Assembly (NCBI RefSeq): GCF_000170915.1
Contig: NZ_ABCT01000006.1
Location: 108,597-172,596, forward strand
Direction: 5' to 3'
DNA: 64,000 nt
DNA from: Limnobacter sp. MED105
Lineage (GTDB): Bacteria > Pseudomonadota > Gammaproteobacteria > Burkholderiales > Burkholderiaceae_B
Shown piece after piece: positions 44,532 to 51,510 of the stretch. The notes beneath the pieces are model-generated. The model ran no database searches. It saw only the letters and a program-made list of their open reading frames with translations, and was not told the DNA's origin. The position numbers were made by a program, and so were the translations under genes. Numbering within the stretch: position 1 is the first letter of the stretch; every line of letters begins with the position of its first letter.

Positions 44532-47231
44532 ATGCAGAGTTCCGCCGGCAAAAAATGGTTTGGTCGCACGCCATCTGAATGGCTCTCCAGCCTCCCGATT
44601 TTCTCACTGTTGTTGCTTACCCTGATCATTGGTACCGGTGAAATGGTGCACGGCCAGCTCTTGCGGCTTGGCGAGCGCATGTTCGGTGATCCTGAAAACC
44701 AGGTTCAGTACTTTCTCCTTCGTGCCGATCCCTCTGCACCCACTTGCGAAGCCAACCCCGATATTGATGCACTGGTGGCTAAACAGGTTGCCGACGCAGA
44801 AAGCGCACCCAAATCGGATCTCGATTTGTTGTTTGGCGATGTTGCCATTGACCCCAATGAAATTCGTGCATCGCTTGAAGCCGCCCGTGATCAGTGTCGC
44901 GAGCGCTATGCTGTATATGAGCGAGTGAGCAAGGCCATTACGCCTGAAGTGGAAGTGTTCCGCGAAATTGAAACCGGCTTCTTCGGTATTTTCAAGTTCG
45001 GCACGGAAAACCGCCCATTGATTTTGTTGATCATGGTTGCCATTGCAGCCATTTCAACCACCAAGCATTTCCACCACATCAGCCTGCGCCCGCCGCGCAC
45101 CAAGAAAGACTTTCAGGTCTATTCTCTGGCCATGCTGGGTGCCAACTTGCTGATGACTATTTCAGCCAGCTATTACCTGAAGCTTCAATACGACTCGGGT
45201 GTGGCGGTTGAAAATCCGCTGATCAGCATCATTGCGATCGCCCTTTTTGCCGCGCTTTCTTTCATCAGTTTGAAAGATGTTCTGAAAATTCCCGCGCAAG
45301 CCGAGGAGGGTGGCAGCTACGGCCTGGGTCTGTTGAGTATTCCGTTGTACGCCTTTATGGCACTGAATGCGGGTATCAACTTTTTCATGGACGATTACAT
45401 CGCTGGTTTGGCAATTTACTTCGGCCAAATTACCGAGTTGTCGAGTATTTTCCTGAATCTGGCCCTGTACTTGTGGGCTGGTATGTTGCTCAAGCAAACC
45501 CGCGTGGTTTCCTTGTTCATGGATATTTTGAAGCCCTGGAAGTTACCACCCGAGGTTTTTACCTGGATTGTATTGCTTGCGGCTGCAATTCCAACTGCTT
45601 ACACGGGTGCCTCCGGTGTGTTCGTAATTGCAGCAGGCGCGATTGTTTATCGTGAGGTGCTTGCGTCAGGTGCACGTCGTCCTTTCGCTCTGGCTGCCAC
45701 AGCGATGTCCGGTTCTTTGGGTGTAGTTCTCCGACCATGTCTTTTGATTGTGGTTATTGCAGCATTGAACAAAGAAGTTACCACCAGTGAATTGTACGGC
45801 TGGGGTCTGTTCGTGTTCATTCTGACCTCGACCATTTTCATGTTGATCGCATTGTTGAAAGCGGAGGGGCGTGTCACCGAACGCGCAAAGGCAAAGGAGG
45901 CGCTGCCACAGTCGCTGCGTGCCTTGGTGCCGGTATCGCCTTACATCGTGATTGTGATGTTGGTAGTGTTTGGTTACGAATACCTGCTGGACACCAAGCT
46001 CGACGAATTCACCGCACCAGTGATGTTGCCCGTGATCATGTTGTTCGTGATTATTTTCGACAAACTGCGTGGTGGTCCCACCAAAGTGGGGGGCGACACA
46101 CCGGCTGACAAGAAGAAAAATCAGGGTCTTGAGATGGCGGTTCGTAGTGCCACCACCGAAACAATCGGCCACATTGGGGCCCTGATTATGTTGATGGCCT
46201 TGTCCATTAGCGTCGGCGGTATGATCGAGCGCTCTGGTCTGATGAGTGTTGTTCCAGCCGAGATGGCGAGCATTTGGGGCGCCTTGACTCTCTTCATGAT
46301 CATGATGGTCTTCATCGGCATGGTGATGGATCCATTCGGTGCGGTTATTCTCGTGTCGGCCACGGTCGCGCCAATTGCATACAGCAACGGTATTCACCCG
46401 GTTCATTTCTGGATGATTGTGATCACCGCGTTTGAGTTGGGTTATCTGTCACCGCCTGTCGCGTTGAACCAGCTGCTAACTCGTCAAGTGGTGGGAGAGG
46501 CCGAAATGGACAAGGTTGCCGATGAAGTCAAAGGCAAAGCTTTCTACTACCGCTACGAGCGCTGGCTATTGCCTGTGTACACCTTATTCATCGGTTTGTT
46601 GATTGTGACTTACGGTGGTCAGGCTTTGATCAACAATGCGGACAACTTGAAGCCGGTCAGTCACTTCCTTGGTCTCGATCAACTGCGGCCAGCCGTGCTT
46701 GATCAGTCGCCCACACCGGCTCCTGAACCTGCGCCTGCCGCTGAACCCATGGTCGATCCTGTTGTAGATCCGGTGACAGATACCATGCTTGATCCGACTT
46801 TACCGCCAGCAGACGATTTACTGGGCGGAGAGCCGCCTGCAGCGGCTGCTGCTGCAACACCTTCGGCAGCGCCGGCTGGTCCAAGCCCGGCTCAGCTTCA
46901 GGTAGAGGTGACTGAAGTGGTTAGCAACTGGGCGGCAGCCTGGAGCGCACGGGATGTTGAGGGTTATCTCAGCTTCTACTCCGCCAATTTCGAGTTGCCT
47001 GGTGCGCAGAGCAGGGCGCAATGGGAAAGCCAGCGTCGTGCCCGCATCGCCAACAAGTCGAGTATTGAGGTGGACATCAGCAACCTGAATGTTCAGGTCA
47101 ACGGTGAAGAAGCCACTGCCGAGTTTGATCAGGCTTACAAAGCTGATAAGTACTCTGACAATGTTCGCAAGACATTGCGCCTGAAGAAAGAAGACGGTCG
47201 CTGGAAAATCGTGACCGAGCAGGCCAGCTGA
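44532..47231 (+). CDS. TRAP-type large permease fused to a C-terminal NTF2-like domain
   Basis: 899 residues. N-terminal membrane region with a soluble insertion (about 15-190, DctQ-like position), then DctM-type permease helices (about 190-715) with YTGASGVFVIAAGA and the ending GYLSPPVALNQLLTRQVVG that recalls the DctM SPPVG motif. A Pro/Ala/Asp-rich linker (about 718-780) leads to a domain of about 110 residues (VTEVVSNWAAAWSARDVEGYLSFYS, then GRWKIVTEQ) that looks like the NTF2/SnoaL-type fold found at the end of some L,D-transpeptidases (Cds6). A permease with this tail is unusual. The terminator at 47251 follows. Confidence 0.8.
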   Translation: MQSSAGKKWFGRTPSEWLSSLPIFSLLLLTLIIGTGEMVHGQLLRLGERMFGDPENQVQYFLLRADPSAPTCEANPDIDALVAKQVADAESAPKSDLDLLFGDVAIDPNEIRASLEAARDQCRERYAVYERVSKAITPEVEVFREIETGFFGIFKFGTENRPLILLIMVAIAAISTTKHFHHISLRPPRTKKDFQVYSLAMLGANLLMTISASYYLKLQYDSGVAVENPLISIIAIALFAALSFISLKDVLKIPAQAEEGGSYGLGLLSIPLYAFMALNAGINFFMDDYIAGLAIYFGQITELSSIFLNLALYLWAGMLLKQTRVVSLFMDILKPWKLPPEVFTWIVLLAAAIPTAYTGASGVFVIAAGAIVYREVLASGARRPFALAATAMSGSLGVVLRPCLLIVVIAALNKEVTTSELYGWGLFVFILTSTIFMLIALLKAEGRVTERAKAKEALPQSLRALVPVSPYIVIVMLVVFGYEYLLDTKLDEFTAPVMLPVIMLFVIIFDKLRGGPTKVGGDTPADKKKNQGLEMAVRSATTETIGHIGALIMLMALSISVGGMIERSGLMSVVPAEMASIWGALTLFMIMMVFIGMVMDPFGAVILVSATVAPIAYSNGIHPVHFWMIVITAFELGYLSPPVALNQLLTRQVVGEAEMDKVADEVKGKAFYYRYERWLLPVYTLFIGLLIVTYGGQALINNADNLKPVSHFLGLDQLRPAVLDQSPTPAPEPAPAAEPMVDPVVDPVTDTMLDPTLPPADDLLGGEPPAAAAAATPSAAPAGPSPAQLQVEVTEVVSNWAAAWSARDVEGYLSFYSANFELPGAQSRAQWESQRRARIANKSSIEVDISNLNVQVNGEEATAEFDQAYKADKYSDNVRKTLRLKKEDGRWKIVTEQAS

Positions 47232-47250
47232 ACAAGCCGGCGTGCGAATG

Positions 47251-47282
47251 AAAAAGCCCCTGACCAGTCAGGGGCTTTTTTT
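47251..47282. terminator. Bidirectional Rho-independent terminator
   Basis: AAAAAGCCCCTGA, loop CCAG, TCAGGGGCTTTTT, then TT. A 13-bp perfect stem with T-runs on both strands. It ends the permease gene on the plus strand and the tRNA-Arg transcript on the minus strand. Confidence 0.92.
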
Positions 47283-47287
47283 ATGCC

Positions 47288-47362
47288 TGGTCTCGCGGAC
47301 AGGAATCGAACCTGTATCTAAGCCTTAGGAGGGCCTCGTACTATCCATTGTACTACCGCGAG
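47288..47362 (-). tRNA. tRNA-Arg (anticodon CCT)
   Basis: Cloverleaf read on the minus strand: acceptor CTCGCGG/CCGCGAG, D-arm GTAC...GTAC, anticodon stem AGGCC/GGCTT with loop CTCCTAA (anticodon CCU), T-arm ACAGG-TTCGATT-CCTGT, discriminator A and an encoded CCA. It reads codon AGG. A -10-like TAAAAT lies about 20 bases upstream on the minus strand. Confidence 0.95.
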
Positions 47363-47499
47363 ATCAGCGCATTTTACACTGCAACTGGAGTCGGCCTGCA
47401 CCGGGGCTTGTGATGATTTATAGATTTTGCTTGGCCCAGCGCTGTAAATTTAGAAAAAATCCAATGCATGCCAAGAGTTAATCAATAAATATGCCATGA

Positions 47500-47512
47500 A
47501 ATCAATTGGTTA
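47500..47512 (+). promoter_or_regulatory. IHF consensus site
   Basis: AATCAATTGGTTA matches WATCAANNNNTTR exactly. It ends 14 bases before the sigma-54 promoter at 47527, where IHF commonly bends DNA to bring an enhancer-bound activator to the polymerase. A near-match, AATCAATAAATAT, lies just upstream, and a CAGCGCTG palindrome at 47437-47444 could be an enhancer half-site. Confidence 0.6.
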
Positions 47513-47526
47513 AAGTTTGCCTGATC

Positions 47527-47543
47527 CTGGCATGCACACTGCA
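47527..47543 (+). promoter_or_regulatory. Sigma-54 promoter of the first ECF sigma gene
   Basis: CTGGCATGCACACTGCA fits YTGGCACGRNNNTTGCW, with GG (47529-47530) and GC (47541-47542) at the required 10-base gap. Transcription would start near 47553, about 30 bases before the sigma gene start at 47583. The sigma-54 activator gene lies in the same operon. Confidence 0.72.
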
Positions 47544-47582
47544 CAACGCTTGTTACCACACACAAGCAAACAGAGGCAGGCC

Positions 47583-48188
47583 ATGGAACACAATGCAAAC
47601 TTACAGCAGTTCGAAATCACCGTTTCGGCCATAGAGGAAAATACGCTTACTCCGTTGAGTCCAGCACAATTGGGCGCACTGGAAGCCTTGTTGAAATCAC
47701 AGCAATCCCGCTTAAAGCACTTTGTACGCAAGCATCTTCGCCGTGAAGATTACGTGGATGATCTCATTCAGCAAACCCACATGGCTGCATTTCGCAACTG
47801 GGCCGGTTTTCGTGGCGATTCCAAGCCTGAAACCTGGTTATTTGGCATTGCATTGAACCTGGTTAAGAACTTTCGTTACCGCGACACCAGTTTTCGTTTT
47901 CAAGGCGATGATTTCGACGAGCAAATCAGCCTGATTCCTGCCGACTCCATTTGTGAGCCAGAAGAATCCCTGATGCGCCAGGAACGCATGGAATCCTTGA
48001 AATCTGCAATTGATCAACTCCCAGGCAAAATGCAAACAGTGGTTCAGCTGGTTTTGCTCGAAGGTTTGACTTATCAGGATGCCGCACTTGAACTGGATTT
48101 GCCAATTGGTACAGTTCGCTCTCGCCTCTCGCGCGCGCGGGACATGCTTAGGGTGGAGGTGATGGGGCAGTCAGAATCACAGCATTGA
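47583..48188 (+). CDS. ECF-type RNA polymerase sigma factor 1 (HrpL-like candidate)
   Basis: 201 residues from the ATG at 47583, with AGGCAGG upstream; the longer frame from 47517 would run across the sigma-54 promoter. Sigma-70 region 2 at about 40-105 (YVDDLIQQTHMAAFRNWAGF, then TWLFGIALNLVKNF) and region 4 at about 145-195 (LTYQDAALELDLPIGTVRSRLSRAR). No anti-sigma gene follows; the next gene is a sigma-54 activator. By context (sigma-54 promoter, downstream hrp boxes) it is a candidate functional counterpart of HrpL, though homology within ECFs is not proof. It is paralogous to the sigma factor at 50647-51222. Confidence 0.85.
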   Translation: MEHNANLQQFEITVSAIEENTLTPLSPAQLGALEALLKSQQSRLKHFVRKHLRREDYVDDLIQQTHMAAFRNWAGFRGDSKPETWLFGIALNLVKNFRYRDTSFRFQGDDFDEQISLIPADSICEPEESLMRQERMESLKSAIDQLPGKMQTVVQLVLLEGLTYQDAALELDLPIGTVRSRLSRARDMLRVEVMGQSESQH

Positions 48189-48201
48189 CTAATCCCAAGG
48201 G

Positions 48202-49599
48202 GTGATTTCAAGCGATTGCACAGCCCTCACAATGAGTCTTGTCCATTTCATTGTGCAATCGCCACCAATGACCGAGTTAACGCTTTGCATCGAATCCCCC
48301 GAACTGAAAAGCAGACTGCGCGCTGCAGCATTGTTGATGCAGGCTAGTGTTCACGAACTTTCGTTGGTCGACCTGTTGGGTAAACGAAGCTTACCGGCGC
48401 ACTGGTTACTGGTGGATCAGGGTCTGGAGCAGCTTGGCGATTTAATTGAGCACTTCAAAGCGCACGGCAGAACGCCAGAAACACAAATTATTCGTTTTAT
48501 CGAGAAGCCCTGGCAAGAGTACGTGTATCACGACATTCCCATTTTTGCCTCAATTGTGCACCCGGCCAACCCATTGGCTGCAGTTCAGGTACTTGAGAAA
48601 CTGATACGCACCAAACCATTCCAGTTTGGTAAAAAACCCTTGCCCAACGGCAACTTGGGGCCATACAGCGATGAATTTGTTCGTTCGCAACCCATGCGCC
48701 ACGCTGTGGCCCAACTTCAGCGCTTAAAGCAACTACCTGTCGACACGGTGTTGCTCGGGCCGACTGGCGCTGGCAAAGACACTGCTGCACGTTGGCTGCA
48801 TGCACATTCCGGGCTTAAAGGCGAGTTTGTACACGTCAATTGTGCCGCTTTGCCAGAACAACTTTTTGAAGCGGAGGTGTTTGGGGTTATGGCCGGTGCT
48901 TTTACGGGCGCACAAAAAGACAGGCCAGGAAAGCTCGAGCTTGCACACAATGGCACGCTGTATCTTGATGAAATAGACAGCCTGCCGCTGTCGTGCCAAG
49001 CCAAGTTGTTGAATGCGCTGCAGTACCGCGGAGCGGTTCGACTGGGCGGGCATGTATTCTACAAGTCAGTTTTTCGCGTCATCGCGTCGACAAAAGCCAA
49101 ACTGGAAACGTTGGTTGAACAGCGCAAATTTCGGGAAGACCTTCATTTCAGGCTGAGTGTTTCTCAAGTTCGAATTCCTGCCCTGGCAGAACGGCTCGAA
49201 GACATCATTCCCTTGTACCGATATTTTCTGAATGATGTCGCTGCACAGTTCAAGCTTGAGGTTCCAAACCTGGAGCTTGAGGATATGGACGAGTTGTTGA
49301 GTCGACCATGGCCTGGCAATGTACGTGAGTTGCACGCATTCGCTCAGCGCCATGTGATGGGTTTGGGTACACCTGGTGCAGTGCCATTGAGCGGGCCACA
49401 TGCTGGCCTGAAACAGCGTTTGCTGGCTTTCGAGAAGGCAGTTTTGATACAGACACTTCAGGCACACGATGGGTGCGCGCGCATGGCCAGTGAAAGTCTT
49501 GGCATTCCCTTGCATTCCCTGTACTACCGCATGAAACGTTTCGATTTGCTGGAGAAAACCGGGAACCATTCAGACTACAAAACCACTCAATTGTCATGA
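48202..49599 (+). CDS. Sigma-54-dependent enhancer-binding protein
   Basis: Up to 465 residues (GTG at 48202; ATGs at 48235 and 48268 are possible, none with a clear ribosome site). N-terminal region of about 140 residues without a recognisable receiver, then an AAA+ domain: Walker A GPTGAGKDTA, the sigma-54 contact loop GAFTGA, Walker B GTLYLDEID, and FREDLHFRLSV. The RPWPGNVRELHAF stretch leads to a C-terminal Fis-like helix-turn-helix (ARMASESLGIPLHSLYYRMKRF). Same operon as ECF sigma 1, whose sigma-54 promoter it may activate. It resembles HrpR/HrpS in role but is longer. Confidence 0.88.
   Translation: MISSDCTALTMSLVHFIVQSPPMTELTLCIESPELKSRLRAAALLMQASVHELSLVDLLGKRSLPAHWLLVDQGLEQLGDLIEHFKAHGRTPETQIIRFIEKPWQEYVYHDIPIFASIVHPANPLAAVQVLEKLIRTKPFQFGKKPLPNGNLGPYSDEFVRSQPMRHAVAQLQRLKQLPVDTVLLGPTGAGKDTAARWLHAHSGLKGEFVHVNCAALPEQLFEAEVFGVMAGAFTGAQKDRPGKLELAHNGTLYLDEIDSLPLSCQAKLLNALQYRGAVRLGGHVFYKSVFRVIASTKAKLETLVEQRKFREDLHFRLSVSQVRIPALAERLEDIIPLYRYFLNDVAAQFKLEVPNLELEDMDELLSRPWPGNVRELHAFAQRHVMGLGTPGAVPLSGPHAGLKQRLLAFEKAVLIQTLQAHDGCARMASESLGIPLHSLYYRMKRFDLLEKTGNHSDYKTTQLS
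49562..49589 (+). promoter_or_regulatory. hrp box 1 (HrpL-type ECF promoter)
   Basis: GGAACC (49562-49567), 15 bases, CCACTCA (49583-49589): an exact fit to the Pseudomonas syringae hrp box GGAACC-N15/16-CCACNNA. It lies in the last codons of the activator gene and points to the two small genes that follow. Confidence 0.7.
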
Positions 49600-49637
49600 A
49601 ACGACGTTTATTGGCCCGCTGCCTGTAACTACTAAAA

Positions 49638-49856
49638 ATGATTAATCCAAACACTCCGTCAATACAGACTGCTTCTTTACATGCGAGTGGCAATGCCAAG
49701 CCAACTGGCTCTGCTGTACGCAATACCTTTAAGTCCATTCTTTCTGAACTCAATGCTCGTCCCATGAAACCACTTGCCTTGCAACGTTTCGCAGGCCTGG
49801 CTGCGCCCCGTGGTCTTGCGCAGCAAATTCACAGCGACACTGCTGGTGTTGTTTAG
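49638..49856 (+). CDS. Small Ser/Thr-rich protein, possible type III secreted protein
   Basis: 72 residues, no family recognised and no clear ribosome site. The first 36 residues are rich in Ser, Thr, Asn, Pro and Ala and contain no acidic residue, with Ile at position 2 (MINPNTPSIQTASLHASGNA). This composition is typical of type III secretion signals. It starts 49 bases after hrp box 1. An effector, a needle/rod-like subunit or a chance ORF all remain possible. Confidence 0.45.
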   Translation: MINPNTPSIQTASLHASGNAKPTGSAVRNTFKSILSELNARPMKPLALQRFAGLAAPRGLAQQIHSDTAGVV

Positions 49857-49871
49857 GTGCCCCCACAATCC

Positions 49872-50210
49872 ATGTCGCCAAGTTATCCCTCGAACTGGTT
49901 TCTAATCGATGAGCAACCCGTTGAGGGCCTGGGGCATGGAGAGCTATTTCAGTCCTCTTTATGTCCATCTGATTTTCAAGCCACGCTTGTACTGAATAAC
50001 TATGAAAGTAATTGTCTGCGAGACTGGCTTTCACAGCGTTGGCTTGCAAAGTCTCTGGAACAAAGCCGTATTTTTGAAGCTGATCAGTCTGGTCTGCTTG
50101 TTTCCAAGGCCATGTCGGCCGCCAACTTGCTAGATGCAAAAGAAAGATTCGAATTCTGGTTGAAGTCAGTTTCAGTCGATCGGGTCAAGGCTACACAAAG
50201 CCGAGGCTGA
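49872..50210 (+). CDS. Hypothetical protein downstream of hrp box 1
   Basis: 112 residues from the ATG at 49872 (a GTG at 49857, right after the previous stop, would add five). No family recognised; mixed helical, acidic-to-neutral, with YESNCLRDWLSQRWLAKSLEQ and LDAKERFEFWLKSV. No signal peptide. Position suggests it is co-expressed with the small Ser/Thr-rich protein. It converges on the chaperone-like gene, with 5 bases between. Confidence 0.5.
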   Translation: MSPSYPSNWFLIDEQPVEGLGHGELFQSSLCPSDFQATLVLNNYESNCLRDWLSQRWLAKSLEQSRIFEADQSGLLVSKAMSAANLLDAKERFEFWLKSVSVDRVKATQSRG

Positions 50211-50215
50211 TTGCT

Positions 50216-50647
50216 CTATGTTGCGCCCTTGTGCTGAAAGTAGGTTTGCTTGTAGGCAAAGGCAACATGAACAAATCCCTGAAACTGGGTCATGATGATA
50301 TCGTTGTTCTCGCTCACAATTTCGACGCATAGGCGTAGGCAGTTGTCGTGGTTTGAAATGGCAGTTGATACACCATCGGGCATGTCGTTTTTCAGTTCAC
50401 CGAATAGGTTCAAAGCCAACTTGATTTGATTCTCCTGAACCTGTAACGACTTGCCCAAGCTGAAAATTCTTGCGCTTACCCGGCAATCGGTTCCGCCAAG
50501 GTGCTGCAACTCAACAGTGAAGTTTTTTTCGAAATCAATTCGATATCCGTCTGTTGCAGCACATTGCTCGGTATCGCCAGCGCTCATTCCCAAAGATTCC
50601 AGAATTTTGTTGAGTGCTCCATATCGGATCGCCAAATTTGCGTTCAT
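50216..50647 (-). CDS. Possible type III secretion chaperone (CesT-like)
   Basis: 143 residues. The layout resembles CesT-family chaperones: N-terminal helix ending in a Leu-Gly pair (ALNKILESLGM), a beta-meander with a strand like YRIDFEKNFTVELQHLG, a middle helix, then a strand (NCLRLCVEIV) and a C-terminal helix with aromatic residues. Size and acidic helices fit, but sequence alone is not decisive. The start overlaps the stop of ECF sigma 2 (TGATG), so the two are translationally coupled. Confidence 0.5.
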   Translation of the reverse strand: MNANLAIRYGALNKILESLGMSAGDTEQCAATDGYRIDFEKNFTVELQHLGGTDCRVSARIFSLGKSLQVQENQIKLALNLFGELKNDMPDGVSTAISNHDNCLRLCVEIVSENNDIIMTQFQGFVHVAFAYKQTYFQHKGAT

Positions 50648-51222
50648 CAGTCCATGTAAAGGTCGTAGATTGATTTCAATTGGGCACGCGATCTTGAAAT
50701 GCGTGAGCGAACAGTGCCAATCGGGATGCCTAAAATATCCGCAGCCTCCTGGTAAGAATTACCATGCTGAACCACCAGAATCAGGGTTTCACGCAGATCA
50801 TTGGGCAAGTTGCCGATGGCCGACTCCAGTTTGATACTGAACTCGTTTTTCATACAGTGTTGCATGGGGTCTGACCCCTCGGCTTGTTCCAGTTCAAGGT
50901 CCTCATCCGAGGTGAAATGAAACTTGTACTGTGGGGAACGGCGTGCTGTATTTCGAATAATGTTTAATGCGATGCCGAACAGCCAGGTGGCTCTTTTTGC
51001 ATCACCTCGAAAACTGTCCCAGCAGCAGTAAGCTTCAATCAGGGTTTGCTGGAAGATGTCTTCAACTGCATTTTCATCACGAAAATGTTTGATGATGAAG
51101 TTACGCAACCGCTTTTCCTGCTTGGCAACCAACAATTCAAACTCCGAGCGTGTTGTTTCCAGATTCGCCCTTGAGCACCTTTGAATAGAGGTGATCTTTA
51201 ACTTGGGGGCAATCGGTTTCAT
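50647..51222 (-). CDS. ECF-type RNA polymerase sigma factor 2
   Basis: 191 residues from the ATG at 51222 (AGAGG six bases upstream). Region 2 with AVEDIFQQTLIEAYCCWDSF and ATWLFGIALNIIRN; region 4 with NSYQEAADILGIPIGTVRSRISRSRAQL. Closely similar to ECF sigma 1 (shared WLFGIALN and IGTVRSR segments), so a paralogue. On the minus strand, with a hrp-box-like promoter about 195 bases upstream (51417-51445) and a CesT-like gene downstream in one operon. Confidence 0.87.
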   Translation of the reverse strand: MKPIAPKLKITSIQRCSRANLETTRSEFELLVAKQEKRLRNFIIKHFRDENAVEDIFQQTLIEAYCCWDSFRGDAKRATWLFGIALNIIRNTARRSPQYKFHFTSDEDLELEQAEGSDPMQHCMKNEFSIKLESAIGNLPNDLRETLILVVQHGNSYQEAADILGIPIGTVRSRISRSRAQLKSIYDLYMD

Positions 51223-51416
51223 GTCGAGCCTCTCTACTTGAAACGGAAGTGGAATCATGGTCGGCCTTGGCGAATTATTTAAATAACGCCACAGCGTATC
51301 AAGGCTGCAAAAAGTCCGAATGAGGTGTCACCATGGATAGGGGGTGGGGTGACATGCTGCTTTATTAGCCTTGAAATGTGTGCTAACCACGCTGTACAAA
51401 TTTCCTATCATGGTCA

Positions 51417-51445
51417 TGAGTGTTGGCACGGCTACAGATGGTTCC
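51417..51445 (-). promoter_or_regulatory. hrp box 2 upstream of ECF sigma 2
   Basis: On the minus strand: GGAACC (51445-51440), 16 bases, ACACTCA (51423-51417), against consensus CCACNNA. It shares GGAACCAT and CACTCA with hrp box 1. It points toward the ECF sigma 2/chaperone operon, whose start is about 195 bases away. Confidence 0.58.
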
Positions 51446-51510
51446 AGCACTGCCCGAAATGTGTCCAAATTATTGGTATCATCAAGCGGTCATTGAACTT
51501 TCAGGTTGTT

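Noticed and set aside
45666..46406. Minus-strand ORF of 246 codons within the TRAP permease gene
   Set aside because: Antisense of membrane-helix codons; His/Asn-rich product without any recognisable feature or ribosome site.
47517..47582. N-terminal extension of ECF sigma 1 from 47517
   Set aside because: It would make the sigma-54 promoter coding sequence, and the AGGCAGG ribosome site fits the start at 47583.
49611..49627. TTGGCCCGCTGCCTGTA as a possible sigma-54 promoter before the small genes
   Set aside because: GG is present but the -12 element reads CTGTA, lacking the GC; the hrp box just upstream is a better explanation.
51423..51439. TTGGCACG resembling a sigma-54 -24 element upstream of parE
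   Set aside because: The -24 half is perfect, but the -12 position reads CAGAT instead of TTGCA, so the essential GC is missing. The stretch is part of hrp box 2 on the other strand.
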